From the NCBI GenBank assembly GCA_934613645.1, contig CAKTTC010000019.1, positions 1 through 33,556 on the forward strand: 33,556 nt of DNA, given 5' to 3'. Shown here piece after piece: positions 25,387-33,358 of the stretch; positions within the stretch are counted from its first letter, which is position 1; each line of letters begins with the position of its first letter. Below the pieces are notes generated by a model, which saw only the letters and a program-made list of their open reading frames with translations, did no database searches and had not been told where the DNA came from. Position numbers and translations under genes: made by a program. Origin of the DNA: an uncultured Opitutales bacterium. Its GTDB lineage: Bacteria; Verrucomicrobiota; Verrucomicrobiia; Opitutales; Intestinicryptomonadaceae.

Positions 25387-26103
25387 ATGAAAAAATATCA
25401 AGCAACTACATTGGCGGCAATTTTGTTTTTCGCGCTCTCGGCGGGCGCGGAAGTGTTCGAACTGAAATCGCCCGACGGCAAGCTGGAGGCGAAAATCGAA
25501 AGCGGCAACGGCTATATGCTTTCGGCCAAAAAGGACGGCGAGGTGCTTGTTGAAAACGCCAAATTCGCGCTCACAACCCCCCGCGGCAAGCTCTGCACGC
25601 GCAATCCGTATTGCCTCGACAAGCGTTTCGTGCGCGAAGGCTCGGAAAGCGAGCACTACAACCAGCTTGAATTTTCGTGCCTCGACCAGGGCTACAGAAT
25701 TTTCGTCCGCACCTACAACGACGCCGTTGCGTATAGAATAGAAATAAAAGAGCACCCCGTGATTGAAACGGTCATCTCGGAACAGCTCGACGTTCCCTGC
25801 AAAATAAGAAACGGCTCTTGGCAAGCCCCGATAATTTTCGAAATGGGCAAGAACAAAAACAAGGTCGTGCTGTTGGAATCGGCCACAAACGGGTATCCGG
25901 CGTTGAAGATGGTCTCGAAAGACGGCGTGCTTAAGACGAACTTCAAGTCTTTCAAAGACCCCGACGACGAATTCGAACCGCCATACATCTTCAGGCTCGA
26001 CGGCAAGGCGCGCATGCTTCCGTGGAGGGCGTTCGCGTTCGTCTACGGATATGCCGACGACGCAATCGACGCAATCAAGGCAAAACTCGACAAAAAAAAT
26101 TGA
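25387..26103 (+). CDS. Secreted protein resembling a lone GH97 N-terminal domain
   Basis: The protein has 238 residues with a signal peptide (MKKYQATTLAAILFFALSAG, cleavage near AGA-EV). The mature part begins FELKSPDGKLEAKI and later has NDAVAYRIEI, the pattern of the beta-sandwich N-terminal domain of glycoside hydrolase family 97. Full GH97 enzymes have some 600-700 residues with a catalytic barrel; here the gene stops cleanly after the first domain, and no remnant of the barrel follows. It may be a carbohydrate-binding or inhibitor-like protein, or a relic kept for another role. A hairpin (26116-26138) follows the stop. Confidence 0.65.
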   Translation: MKKYQATTLAAILFFALSAGAEVFELKSPDGKLEAKIESGNGYMLSAKKDGEVLVENAKFALTTPRGKLCTRNPYCLDKRFVREGSESEHYNQLEFSCLDQGYRIFVRTYNDAVAYRIEIKEHPVIETVISEQLDVPCKIRNGSWQAPIIFEMGKNKNKVVLLESATNGYPALKMVSKDGVLKTNFKSFKDPDDEFEPPYIFRLDGKARMLPWRAFAFVYGYADDAIDAIKAKLDKKN

Positions 26104-26115
26104 TAAAATGCTTGA

Positions 26116-26138
26116 ATTGCCCGAACAACTCGGGCAAT
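26116..26138. terminator. Hairpin after the leuS-sufE cluster
   Basis: The stem ATTGCCCGA/TCGGGCAAT (9 bp) with a 5-nt loop lies 12 bp after the stop. It lacks a strong T run, so terminator activity is likely but not certain. Confidence 0.5.
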
Positions 26139-26220
26139 ATTCAAATTACAAAGGGCGTTTATCCTAAAAGACGCTTCGGCTATTTTTATAAAATAACAAA
26201 CAACGTAAACAAATAATCAG

Positions 26221-27075
26221 ATGAAAAGAAAAATCCTGACAATATTATCAGTTTTAGCAATGGCTTTTGCGGCAAATTTCGCGCTTGCGCAGGCCTCCGA
26301 CGCCCCCGCTTCGGACGCTCCCGCAAAGCCGAACCAGCCGCAGGTAGTTGAAAAATCGCTCGGCGATATGTGGGTTGCGGGCGGTTGGACAATGTATCCG
26401 TTGGGCTTCTTCGGTATCTTCGGAACAACGCTCATCATCTACAATTTCATAGCGGTTCGCAAAAAGAGATTCTTGAACCCCGAAGGCGTAAAGAATGTCG
26501 AAAAAATGATAGGCAAGCTCCAAATCAAGGAGGCAATGGAATATTGCGAAAAGAACCCCTCCCCCATCACGAACATTGTAGGCAACGGTCTTGCCAGAGC
26601 CGACTTGCGCGATATTGATACCGACGCCGTTTCCGTGGCAATGGAGGAAGCTTCCGTCGAAGAATTTGCAAACCCCTACGTTTTGATTAACTACCTTTCG
26701 GTTATTGCTTCGTTGGCTCCTATGTTGGGTCTATACGGAACGGTTTCCGGTATGGTCAAGGCGTTCAACACAATCGCGACTGAAGGCGCGGGCAGCGCGT
26801 CGAAGCTCGCCGACAATATTTCGGAAGCCCTTATCACAACGGCGGCGGGTATGATTGTGGGTATTCCCTCAATGTTCTTCTTCTTCTTCTTTAAAAACAA
26901 ATACGGCGCAATTATCTCGGGCGCAAGCCGCATCATCGGCGAACTTGTTTTCACTATGAAAACTTCGCTCAAATACGGCCCGCAGGAATATGAAGACGAC
27001 GACGACTCCGCCGCCCCCGCAGAAGAACAGCCCCAAATGGAAGCCGCAGCGGAAGCTCCCGCCGACAACCAGTAA
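26221..27075 (+). CDS. exbB: MotA/TolQ/ExbB proton channel protein
   Basis: This 284-residue ExbB/TolQ-type protein forms the proton-driven motor that powers outer-membrane transport or envelope functions. The N-terminus carries a signal-like segment (MKRKILTILSVLAMAFAANF) and an Ala/Pro linker, then a membrane segment near 60-85 (YPLGFFGIFGTTLIIYNF). The conserved MotA_ExbB core follows: VLINYLSVIASLAPMLGLYG, TVSGMVKAF and ITTAAGMIVGIPSMFFFFFF. The acidic tail (EDDDDS) is not typical. It leads an operon with two ExbD genes. No tonB or tolA gene follows, so the powered partner is not visible here. Confidence 0.93.
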   Translation: MKRKILTILSVLAMAFAANFALAQASDAPASDAPAKPNQPQVVEKSLGDMWVAGGWTMYPLGFFGIFGTTLIIYNFIAVRKKRFLNPEGVKNVEKMIGKLQIKEAMEYCEKNPSPITNIVGNGLARADLRDIDTDAVSVAMEEASVEEFANPYVLINYLSVIASLAPMLGLYGTVSGMVKAFNTIATEGAGSASKLADNISEALITTAAGMIVGIPSMFFFFFFKNKYGAIISGASRIIGELVFTMKTSLKYGPQEYEDDDDSAAPAEEQPQMEAAAEAPADNQ

Positions 27076-27099
27076 TAAAACGGAGTATCAACACTCGAT

Positions 27100-27504
27100 A
27101 TGAAGACTTGGAAGCTCACGGAAGGCGACGACAAGTTCGCAATGACGCCGATGATTGACGTCGTCTTCCTCTTGATTACGTTCTTTATGACCGTAACAAG
27201 CTACGCTTCGGCCGAATTGGTGCAAATAGGAATGCCGAACGCCCCCGAAGCCAAAGTTCCCGACGACGTAGGCGACAGACAGTTCCTGACTATCGCCGAA
27301 AACGGAAACTACTTTTTGGGCGCGTTCAGAGCCGAATTGCCCGACATCAAAAACGCACTTATGGCGCGCGCGGCAGTCCCCGGATTCAAGGGCGCGTATA
27401 TAAGAGCCGACGCACATACCCCCTACAAGTATGTAAACGACTTGATGAAAGTATGCGCGGAAGCGGGCGTCTACAACATTCTTTTCGGAACATTGAAGGA
27501 CTAA
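27100..27504 (+). CDS. exbD: ExbD/TolR-type motor protein (first copy)
   Basis: This 134-residue protein has one membrane segment with the essential Asp (MTPMIDVVFLLITFFM) and a small periplasmic domain (FLTIAENGNYFL...GAYIRADAHTPYKYVNDLMK). It pairs with ExbB to convert proton flow into movement. It starts 24 bp after exbB. It differs from the second copy in the charged N-terminal stretch and domain length, so the two probably form a heterodimer rather than being redundant. Confidence 0.92.
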   Translation: MKTWKLTEGDDKFAMTPMIDVVFLLITFFMTVTSYASAELVQIGMPNAPEAKVPDDVGDRQFLTIAENGNYFLGAFRAELPDIKNALMARAAVPGFKGAYIRADAHTPYKYVNDLMKVCAEAGVYNILFGTLKD

Positions 27505-27507
27505 GTT

Positions 27508-27981
27508 ATGGCTATAAGATCTAACGAAGCATTGGAATCGGAAGACAGTTTCGACTTGACTTCGATGATTGACGTCGTGTTCCTGTTGCTCATTTACTTT
27601 ATGTATTTGCCAATCCAACAGGAAGCCGACCTTCTGTTCTCGTTGCCCGCCATCTCCGAAGGAAGCAGCAAAAACGCCAAACTCCCCAGCGAGCAAATGG
27701 TGGAAATTGCGCCCGACGGCAGCATTTTCCTCAACGGCGCGGAAATAGAAAACCTCGGCTCGAGGCTGTTCCCAACGCAAAACAGCGCGAACAAAAAGGT
27801 CGAATTCAACGATTTGGCGTCGACGCTCAAAAGGCTTAAACAGAGCGCGGACAGAAGCGGCATCTCGACGATTGTCACAATCTACCCCGATGCCGATTCG
27901 CCCCACCAAGCGTCGATTTCCGTTTTGAACGCCTGCGCAAAGGCGGGCATAAAACAGGTATCGTTCGCCGAAGCGGACTAA
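27508..27981 (+). CDS. exbD: ExbD/TolR-type motor protein (second copy)
   Basis: The 157-residue paralogue begins 3 bp after the first ExbD. The membrane segment TSMIDVVFLLLIYFMYL keeps the essential Asp. The periplasmic domain is longer, with a linker (SSKNAKLPSEQ) and MVEIAPDGSIFLNG before STIVTIYPDADSPHQASISV. ExbB-ExbD-ExbD operons are common in Bacteroidota and Verrucomicrobiota. A terminator follows immediately. Confidence 0.92.
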   Translation: MAIRSNEALESEDSFDLTSMIDVVFLLLIYFMYLPIQQEADLLFSLPAISEGSSKNAKLPSEQMVEIAPDGSIFLNGAEIENLGSRLFPTQNSANKKVEFNDLASTLKRLKQSADRSGISTIVTIYPDADSPHQASISVLNACAKAGIKQVSFAEAD

Positions 27982-27999
27982 AGAAAAACAGGTTTTTCA

Positions 28000-28024
28000 A
28001 ACGTCCCGAACAGGGACGTTTTTT
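28000..28024 (+). terminator. Terminator of the exb operon
   Basis: The stem AACGTCCC/GGGACGTT with loop GAACA is followed by a T run, 19 bp after the exbD stop. Confidence 0.88.
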
Positions 28025-28069
28025 GTTAGTCAAAGCCCCTAACGCGGCAAAAAACACAACATACAAAAA

Positions 28070-28750
28070 ATGAAAGCAGAACAACTTTTCAGTTTGCCCG
28101 AATCGCTCAGGCGTTTCGAGAAATTCTTCAGCCCCGACGCCGCCCCGTGGGAGTGGGTGCAAAACATCAAAGCCGCCCTCGAAAGCGTCGATTTTTCGCA
28201 GCTCGAGTCGAAAAAAGACATTCCCGCGGGCGTCAACATTGAAGGCAACGTCTATATCCACCCCAGCGTAAAGCTTCCGCCGTTCGCGCAAATTGCGGGC
28301 CCCGCGTGGATAGGAGAAGGCACGGAAATCAGACCCGGGTGCTACGTGCGCGGCAATCTGATAACGGGCGCAAACTGCGTTTTGGGAAATTCGTGCGAGT
28401 ATAAAAATTCAATGCTGCTCGACGGCGTTCAAACCCCCCACTACAACTATGTTGGCGATTCACTTTTGGGCAACAAAGCGCACCTCGGCGCGGGCGTAAT
28501 TTGCGCAAATCTCAAGCTCGACAAGAAAAACATTGCCCTGCACCTCCCCGAAGGCGACGCGCAAACGGGCATGAGAAAGCTCGGGGCAATCCTCGCCGAC
28601 AACGCGCAGGCGGGCTGCAACAGCGTCCTGCAACCGGGGACTATTCTGATGAAAAACGCAATGGTGATTTCGTGCGCCTTCGGCGGATACCTTGAAGAAA
28701 ACACCATTGCCGCCCCCAAAACGCAAATTAGAAAAATCAAAATTCAATAA
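28070..28750 (+). CDS. Left-handed beta-helix (hexapeptide repeat) transferase-like protein
   Basis: This 226-residue protein has the hexapeptide repeat pattern of left-handed beta-helix acyltransferases and GlmU/sugar-nucleotidyltransferase C-domains: NIEGNVYIHPSVKLPPF, IGEGTEIRPGCYVRGN, LITGANCVLGNSCEYKNS, then HYNYVGDSLLGNKAHLGAG. There is no N-terminal nucleotidyltransferase domain; residues 1-45 are helical and unrecognised. Members of this group are usually annotated as UDP-GlcNAc pyrophosphorylase-related, but activity is unproven. It heads a run with the glycosyltransferase 5 bp downstream and the formyltransferase, so a role in making an envelope sugar is plausible. Confidence 0.8.
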   Translation: MKAEQLFSLPESLRRFEKFFSPDAAPWEWVQNIKAALESVDFSQLESKKDIPAGVNIEGNVYIHPSVKLPPFAQIAGPAWIGEGTEIRPGCYVRGNLITGANCVLGNSCEYKNSMLLDGVQTPHYNYVGDSLLGNKAHLGAGVICANLKLDKKNIALHLPEGDAQTGMRKLGAILADNAQAGCNSVLQPGTILMKNAMVISCAFGGYLEENTIAAPKTQIRKIKIQ

Positions 28751-28755
28751 AATTT

Positions 28756-29481
28756 ATGGACATTTCCGTAATTATACCCGTTTTCAACGAAGAGGAAAAT
28801 CTGAAGCTTTTGTATAAGCGAATGACCGACACCCTCAAAAAAATCGGCAAAAGCTACGAGCTTGTGTTCGTCAACGACTGCAGCAAAGACTCGTCATTGG
28901 CAATCCTCAAGGACTTTGCCGCGCAGGACAAGTGCGTGAAAGTTGTCTCTTTCGAAAAGAACTGCGGACAGCACGCCGCCATTGTGGCGGGTTTCGAATC
29001 GGCAAGCGGCGACCTGCAAATTACCATTGACGCCGACCTGCAAAATCCGCCCGAGGAAATCGAAAAAATAGCAGCCGAATTCGACAGGGGCTTCGACCAC
29101 ATCGCAACTATCCGCCAGACAAGAAACGATACCCCGTTCAGAAAATACGCCTCCAAAGCCGTAAACAAGGTCAGAAAGGTTATCACACGCGTGCCGATTA
29201 CTGACCAAGGGTGCATGATGCGCGGCTACTCAAAGGCTCTCTCAAACGCCATTGTAGAGCGCGCCGACGAACACGCGTTTATCCCGATGCTCGGCTACAG
29301 AATGGCGAAAAAGCCCACGGAAATTCTGATAAACCACGCCGCAAGAAACGCGGGGGAATCGAAATACAACGTGTTTTCGCTCGCAAAGCTTGCGTTCAAC
29401 CTGTTCGAAAAACAGGACGACGGCAAGCCGAAGCTTTTGCTTAAAAACAAATACAAAATCGCGGAAAAAATCGGATTTTAA
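28756..29481 (+). CDS. Family 2 glycosyltransferase, ArnC/DPM1-like, without membrane anchor
   Basis: The 241-residue protein has a GT-A fold: ISVIIPVFNEEENL at the start, the DCSKDSSLAIL loop, and the metal-binding DADLQNPPEEI. ArnC-type enzymes, which load a sugar onto undecaprenyl phosphate, share the GQHAAIVAGFESASGD and DQGCMMRGYSK segments. Most ArnC proteins have two C-terminal membrane helices; this one ends at SKYNVFSLAKLAFNLFE plus a short Lys-rich tail, so it would rely on partners or a peripheral interface. The next gene is an ArnA-like formyltransferase 1 bp away, which strengthens the link to aminosugar modification of lipid A. Confidence 0.85.
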   Translation: MDISVIIPVFNEEENLKLLYKRMTDTLKKIGKSYELVFVNDCSKDSSLAILKDFAAQDKCVKVVSFEKNCGQHAAIVAGFESASGDLQITIDADLQNPPEEIEKIAAEFDRGFDHIATIRQTRNDTPFRKYASKAVNKVRKVITRVPITDQGCMMRGYSKALSNAIVERADEHAFIPMLGYRMAKKPTEILINHAARNAGESKYNVFSLAKLAFNLFEKQDDGKPKLLLKNKYKIAEKIGF

Positions 29482-29482
29482 T

Positions 29483-30370
29483 ATGGACAAAGAAAGCGTA
29501 AGAATACTGTTTTTCGGCTTCGGCGATGTCGGCGGAAAGTGTCTGAAATTCATGCTCGAAAACGGCTACAACGTTGTTGGCGTTTTCACCCACGACAGGG
29601 ATTCGCACGAAAGCCATTGGTTCGAAGAACCCGAGTTGCTTGCGCAAAAATACGGCGTGCCCGTCTTCAAGCCCAAAAAGCTCGACGCGCAATGGGCGGA
29701 AAAAGTCGGCGAGCTCAAGCCCGACCTGCTGTTGTCGCTGTATTACAGAAACAGAATTCCCGAAGAAATTTTCGCTCAGGCGAAGATGGGCGCGTATAAC
29801 CTGCACGGCTCATACCTGCCCGCCTACAAAGGGCGCGCGCCGCTGAATTGGGCAATAATAAACGGCGAAAACTATACGGGGGTGTCGCTGCACGTTCTTG
29901 AAAAGGATTTCGACACGGGCGATATTGTGGCGCGCAAAAAGGTGGAATTTACCGACTCCGACTACGTTGGCGATATAATTCCCCGCGTCTCGAAAGCCGC
30001 GCTGGAGATGTTCTCGGAAACGCTCCCCGCCTTTGTTTCGGGAAATGTCGCAAAAATTCCGCAAAGCTCGCTTTCGGAAAAATCGAGTTATTTCGGCAAG
30101 CGCACGCCCGAAATGGGGCGCATTGACTTCTCGCAGACGGCGCGCCAAATACGCAACCTCGTCCGCGCAGTAAGCCGCCCGTTCAACGGCGCGTTCTTCG
30201 ACGCTAACGGCAAACGCTTCACGCTCTGGCGCGCAGACATAGCCCCGAAGGAGTCGGCCACAAAGGCGGGCGAAATTTTGGAGCAATCCCCCGCCCTGCT
30301 GAAAGTTGCCGCCACAGACGGCACGCTTGTTTCGACCGACTTCTCCGTTGAAGACCTGCCCGAAAAATAG
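29483..30370 (+). CDS. ArnA-like formyltransferase
   Basis: The protein (295 residues) matches the formyltransferase half of ArnA, which formylates UDP-L-Ara4N with 10-formyl-THF, and is related to methionyl-tRNA formyltransferase. The key stretch is YNLHGSYLPAYKGRAPLNWA, with the catalytic Asn and His, and DTGDIVARKK with the Asp. The frame is open from 29390 inside the glycosyltransferase; the ATG at 29483, 1 bp after that gene, is the sensible start. The dehydrogenase half of ArnA and the arnB, arnD, arnT genes are not in the window, so the real substrate may be another aminosugar nucleotide. A strong terminator follows at 30441. Confidence 0.88.
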   Translation: MDKESVRILFFGFGDVGGKCLKFMLENGYNVVGVFTHDRDSHESHWFEEPELLAQKYGVPVFKPKKLDAQWAEKVGELKPDLLLSLYYRNRIPEEIFAQAKMGAYNLHGSYLPAYKGRAPLNWAIINGENYTGVSLHVLEKDFDTGDIVARKKVEFTDSDYVGDIIPRVSKAALEMFSETLPAFVSGNVAKIPQSSLSEKSSYFGKRTPEMGRIDFSQTARQIRNLVRAVSRPFNGAFFDANGKRFTLWRADIAPKESATKAGEILEQSPALLKVAATDGTLVSTDFSVEDLPEK

Positions 30371-30440
30371 CAATCGGGCGGACTGATTTCGGCAAAATTT
30401 CAGAAACAGACGCCCCCTGCCCGCAGCGTTGCGGCAACGA

Positions 30441-30477
30441 AAAGCCCCGACTTACAAAAACAAGTCGGGGCTTTTTT
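30441..30477 (+). terminator. Terminator after the formyltransferase
   Basis: A 13-bp perfect stem AAAGCCCCGACTT/AAGTCGGGGCTTT with an 8-nt loop is followed by a run of T. Confidence 0.9.
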
Positions 30478-30603
30478 CGGTAAAGAAAACGTCGGGAAAT
30501 ACTACCCTTTTTTTCAAACAAAGTCCGCAGGGACGGAAGTATTGTGGGGTTTTTGCATTCGTCCGCTTGTTCGGCTTTTCACCCGTTCATGTGGGCAAAG
30601 AAA

Positions 30604-30655
30604 GGCTCGCAACCGTTTAAAGTTGCGAGCCGAAAACTTCCTTTTAGAAAGGAGG
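30604..30655 (+). promoter_or_regulatory. Two hairpins, the second sequestering a Shine-Dalgarno
   Basis: GGCTCGCAAC/GTTGCGAGCC (30604-30631) is a perfect 10-bp stem. Directly after it, CTTCCTTT-TAG-AAAGGAGG (30637-30655) folds so that the ribosome-binding site of the 30664 gene is paired. Together they form a classic translation-regulating leader. Opening could depend on an antisense RNA, a stalled ribosome or temperature; the sequence does not say which. Confidence 0.7.
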
Positions 30656-30663
30656 TGATAAGA

Positions 30664-30837
<174 letters not shown>

Positions 30838-30850
30838 AATTATCCGAAAA

Positions 30851-30879
30851 TTATCACCACATTTTCGCCCGACTGGCAA
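30851..30879 (-). promoter_or_regulatory. Promoter of tRNA-Pro
   Basis: On the minus strand TTGCCA and TGATAA are separated by 17 bp, with the -10 box about 17 bases before the tRNA 5' end. Confidence 0.6.
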
Positions 30880-30962
30880 GCTTTTTTACTTGCCGAGTGC
30901 AAATGCACAGAAAAACGCGGCTTTAGCCAATGCGCAAAAATGCGCCGCTTTTTAGGCGGCGC
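30875..30962 (-). terminator. Hairpin cluster that includes the nadD-rsfS terminator
   Basis: On the minus strand GCGCCGC/GCGGCGC (30962-30942) with a 7-nt loop is followed by ATTTTTG, a rho-independent terminator for the rsfS operon. Further along are GTGC-AAAT-GCAC (30897-30908) and GGCAAG/CTTGCC (30875-30894). Again several short perfect hairpins stand in a row. Confidence 0.65.
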
Positions 30963-31015
30963 GGGCGCGGGCAAAATCCGCCGAGTGAGGAGAGCAAAAT
31001 GCGGGGCGCGGACGC

Positions 31016-31612
31016 CTACATAAGCTCTTCGGCGTCTTTCCATAACGCCTCTATGCCATACATTCCGCGCTGTTCGGGGAGGAAAAGGTGCGCCATAAAA
31101 TCGAACGCGTCGACAACAACCCAGCCGCTTCCGGGGTTTGATTCGCGCCCGATTGACTTCACGCCCAAATCTTTGAGGGTTTTGTCAAGCTCGTTTGCAA
31201 GCGCGCGCAGGTGCGGTTCGGAAGTGGCGGTTGCAATGATGAAGTAGTTTGTGATTGGCGATTTCCCGCGGACATCGAGAACCTTGAGGTTTTCGGCCTT
31301 TTTGTCGTCGAGAGCCTGCCAGCACTTTCTGACAATCTCGAACGTCGGGTCTTGAACTACAACCGCGCCTTTCTTAGGGGCTTTTGTCGCCGTTTTTGCC
31401 GTCTTTTTTACCGCAGTTTTCTTGACCGCCGCTTTCTTGGCGGGAGTTTTCTTTGCGGCAACTTTTTTAACCGCCGCAGTCTTCTTGGCGGCAGTCTTCT
31501 TCACTGCCGTTTTTTTAACCGCCGTCTTTTTGACAGCCGCAGTTTTTGTTGCGGTTTTTTTGGCGGCCGTTTTCTCCGCCGCCGCCTTTTTGGGTTGTGC
31601 TTTTTCGGGCAT
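31016..31612 (-). CDS. rsfS: Ribosomal silencing factor RsfS with a histone H1-like N-terminal tail
   Basis: RsfS binds ribosomal protein uL14 (L14) and blocks joining of the subunits during starvation. The family domain occupies about residues 82-198: ITNYFIIATATSEPHLRALA, the VDAFDFMAHLF segment and the end RGMYGIEALWKDAEELM. The first 80 residues are an imperfect repeat of AAKKTAVKKTA-type units, almost only Ala, Lys, Thr and Val, as in bacterial histone H1-like tails. Usual RsfS proteins have about 105-130 residues, so this tail is an extension. It may bind RNA or DNA electrostatically; whether it is cleaved or functional is unknown. The gene follows nadD by 2 bp, the usual pairing. Confidence 0.93.
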   Translation of the reverse strand: MPEKAQPKKAAAEKTAAKKTATKTAAVKKTAVKKTAVKKTAAKKTAAVKKVAAKKTPAKKAAVKKTAVKKTAKTATKAPKKGAVVVQDPTFEIVRKCWQALDDKKAENLKVLDVRGKSPITNYFIIATATSEPHLRALANELDKTLKDLGVKSIGRESNPGSGWVVVDAFDFMAHLFLPEQRGMYGIEALWKDAEELM

Positions 31613-31614
31613 AT

Positions 31615-32247
31615 TTATTGATATAGTTTATTGTTTTTTATGTATGAAATAACATTCGGGTCGAGCATCGCCGACACGTCGCCGCCCGCGGCAATGTCGG
31701 CGCGTATTGACGAGGAGGATATGTCCATCGGTGCGAAATCGAGAAATTCTATGCGGGCGTTTTTCGGCAAAGACTCGTCTTTCAACGGGCAGCGCGGACG
31801 CCCCGCGCACGCGAAGCGGACGATTTCGCAAAGAGCTTCCGCGTCGCGCCAAGCCGACAACTTTCCGATGTGGTCGGAACCGATTATCCAAACCAAGTCG
31901 GCGTTCGGGTATTTTTCGGCGAGGAATCGGGCGGTGTCGATTGAGTAGCTGACGCCTTCGCGCGAAAGTTCGAACGCCTCTATCAACCAGTCGAAATCAA
32001 GCTTTTCGGCGCAAAAGCGCAACATATCGACGCGCTGCCGCCCGTCCGCGCAAACGGAGTTTATTTTCAACGCCGCCTGCCGCGCGGGAACGAACAAAAG
32101 CCTGTCAAGCCCGCACTGGGCAAACGCGGCTTTCGCAAGTTCGATATGCGCCTTGTGCGGAGGGTCGAAACTTCCGCCGAGTATGCCTACTGTGTATTTT
32201 CCGCTCAATTCGGAACAAAAGTTTCGCGTTTTGAGTGAAAAAAGCAA
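31615..32247 (-). CDS. nadD: Nicotinate-mononucleotide adenylyltransferase
   Basis: NadD makes deamido-NAD from NaMN and ATP. The motif GILGGSFDPPHKAH binds ATP and the C-terminal SSSIRADI is the second nucleotide-binding signature; IGSDHIGKLSAW fits the substrate loop. The start at 32247 is TTG; another TTG at 32208, just before the SGKYTVGILGG strand, would give a more normal N-terminus. No ATG is available between them. Both lie close to the divergent ROK promoter. The gene forms an operon with rsfS. Confidence 0.93.
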   Translation of the reverse strand: MLFSLKTRNFCSELSGKYTVGILGGSFDPPHKAHIELAKAAFAQCGLDRLLFVPARQAALKINSVCADGRQRVDMLRFCAEKLDFDWLIEAFELSREGVSYSIDTARFLAEKYPNADLVWIIGSDHIGKLSAWRDAEALCEIVRFACAGRPRCPLKDESLPKNARIEFLDFAPMDISSSSIRADIAAGGDVSAMLDPNVISYIKNNKLYQ

Positions 32248-32262
32248 CTTTTAATTTGTATT

Positions 32263-32291
32263 TTGCACAAAACGTGCCAAGATTTTAGACT
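32263..32291 (+). promoter_or_regulatory. Promoter of the ROK kinase gene, overlapping an inverted repeat
   Basis: TTGCAC and TAGACT are 17 bp apart; transcription would start about 6 bases before the ATG at 32304. TTGCAC-AAAAC-GTGCCAA (32263-32280) is an imperfect palindrome covering the -35 box, and a minus-strand TTGGCA for nadD is part of it, so both divergent genes could share a regulator. Confidence 0.5.
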
Positions 32292-32303
32292 TTAATCGTA
32301 TAT

Positions 32304-33254
32304 ATGAAATACTCAATCGGCATAGACATAGGCGGAACAAACACGAAGTTGGGAATCGTTGACGAAAAGGGAACGGTTCTGAAACGCCACGAATTTAAAA
32401 CAACCGACTACGGCGATTTTGCGTCGTATATGGGGGGACTTAAAAGCGCGATAAAAGTTTTGACCTCCGGCCACCACGGCGAATGTGTCGGTATCGGCTT
32501 GGGCGCGCCAAACAGCAACTACTACACGGGCACGATTGACTACGCCGTAAACCTCCCCTTCGGCGACCACGCCCCCATTGTGCAAAACCTGCGCGACGAG
32601 TTCGGCTTCAAGCACATCTATGTAAGCAACGACGCCAACGCGGCTGCCATGGGCGAAAAAGTCTACGGCGGCGGCAAAAATCTGAAGCATTTCATAGTAA
32701 TCACGCTCGGCACGGGGTTGGGCTCGGGAATAATAATCGACGGGCAGCTGCTGCTGGGCGCGGACGGCTTGGCGGGCGAACTGGGGCACGTTTGTGCCGT
32801 TCCCAACGGCAGAATCTGCGGCTGCGGTAAGCGCGGCTGTCTGGAAACCTACGCTTCGGCTACGGGCATAAAAAGAACGTATTTGGAAATGCTCTCCAAA
32901 TACAACGGGAAATCGACTATCGCGCACAAGACGTGGGACGAGCTTGACGCCCGCGTTATCGAAGACGCTGCGCGCGCAGGCGACAAGGCCGCTATAGAAA
33001 CATACAAAATTACGGGCTCTATTCTGGGCAGATGCCTTGCCGACTTCGTGCACTTCTCGCGCCCGTCCACAATCTTTTTGTTCGGCGGGCCCGTCAAAAG
33101 CGGCGACCTCATTTTCAAGCCCACGCGCGCCGCGCTTGAAAAGAACCTCATGCCGAACTTCAAGGGCAAAGTGCAAGTTCTGCCCTCCGAACTCCCCGCC
33201 AGCGACGCCGCAATTCTGGGCGCATCGGCAATGGTCTGGAGCGCGATGGAATAG
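32304..33254 (+). CDS. ROK-family sugar kinase (glucokinase-like)
   Basis: The 316-residue protein is a ROK kinase, probably phosphorylating glucose or a related hexose with ATP. The ATP site is IGIDIGGTNTKLGIV, the catalytic Asp lies in YVSNDANAAAMGE, and LGTGLGSGIIIDGQLLLG follows. The Zn-binding motif with Cys residues is GRICGCGKRGCLE, preceded by GELGHV. These are the glucokinase-type features, and no N-terminal helix-turn-helix is present, so it is an enzyme, not a NagC-type repressor. It stands alone with a promoter and a terminator. Confidence 0.93.
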   Translation: MKYSIGIDIGGTNTKLGIVDEKGTVLKRHEFKTTDYGDFASYMGGLKSAIKVLTSGHHGECVGIGLGAPNSNYYTGTIDYAVNLPFGDHAPIVQNLRDEFGFKHIYVSNDANAAAMGEKVYGGGKNLKHFIVITLGTGLGSGIIIDGQLLLGADGLAGELGHVCAVPNGRICGCGKRGCLETYASATGIKRTYLEMLSKYNGKSTIAHKTWDELDARVIEDAARAGDKAAIETYKITGSILGRCLADFVHFSRPSTIFLFGGPVKSGDLIFKPTRAALEKNLMPNFKGKVQVLPSELPASDAAILGASAMVWSAME

Positions 33255-33279
33255 TTTTTCTTTGAAAAAAACGCACAAA

Positions 33280-33309
33280 AACGACCCGATAAACACGGGT
33301 CGTTTTTTT
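33280..33309 (+). terminator. Terminator of the ROK kinase gene
   Basis: The stem AACGACCCG/CGGGTCGTT with a 7-nt loop ends in seven T. Confidence 0.9.
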
Positions 33310-33358
33310 GTCCGGTATGGGTGTGCCTCTGAAAAACGCGGAACGCGGATAGCCGAAC

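Noticed and set aside
26221..27981. Complete TonB system
   Set aside because: No tonB gene follows; only the ExbB and ExbD parts can be supported.
31211..31621. 136-codon frame antisense to rsfS
   Set aside because: Product is a repeat artefact (Phe/Leu/Arg-rich) of the Lys/Ala-coding repeat on the other strand.
32313..33296. 327-codon frame antisense to the ROK kinase
   Set aside because: No recognisable motif; the kinase frame has all family motifs.
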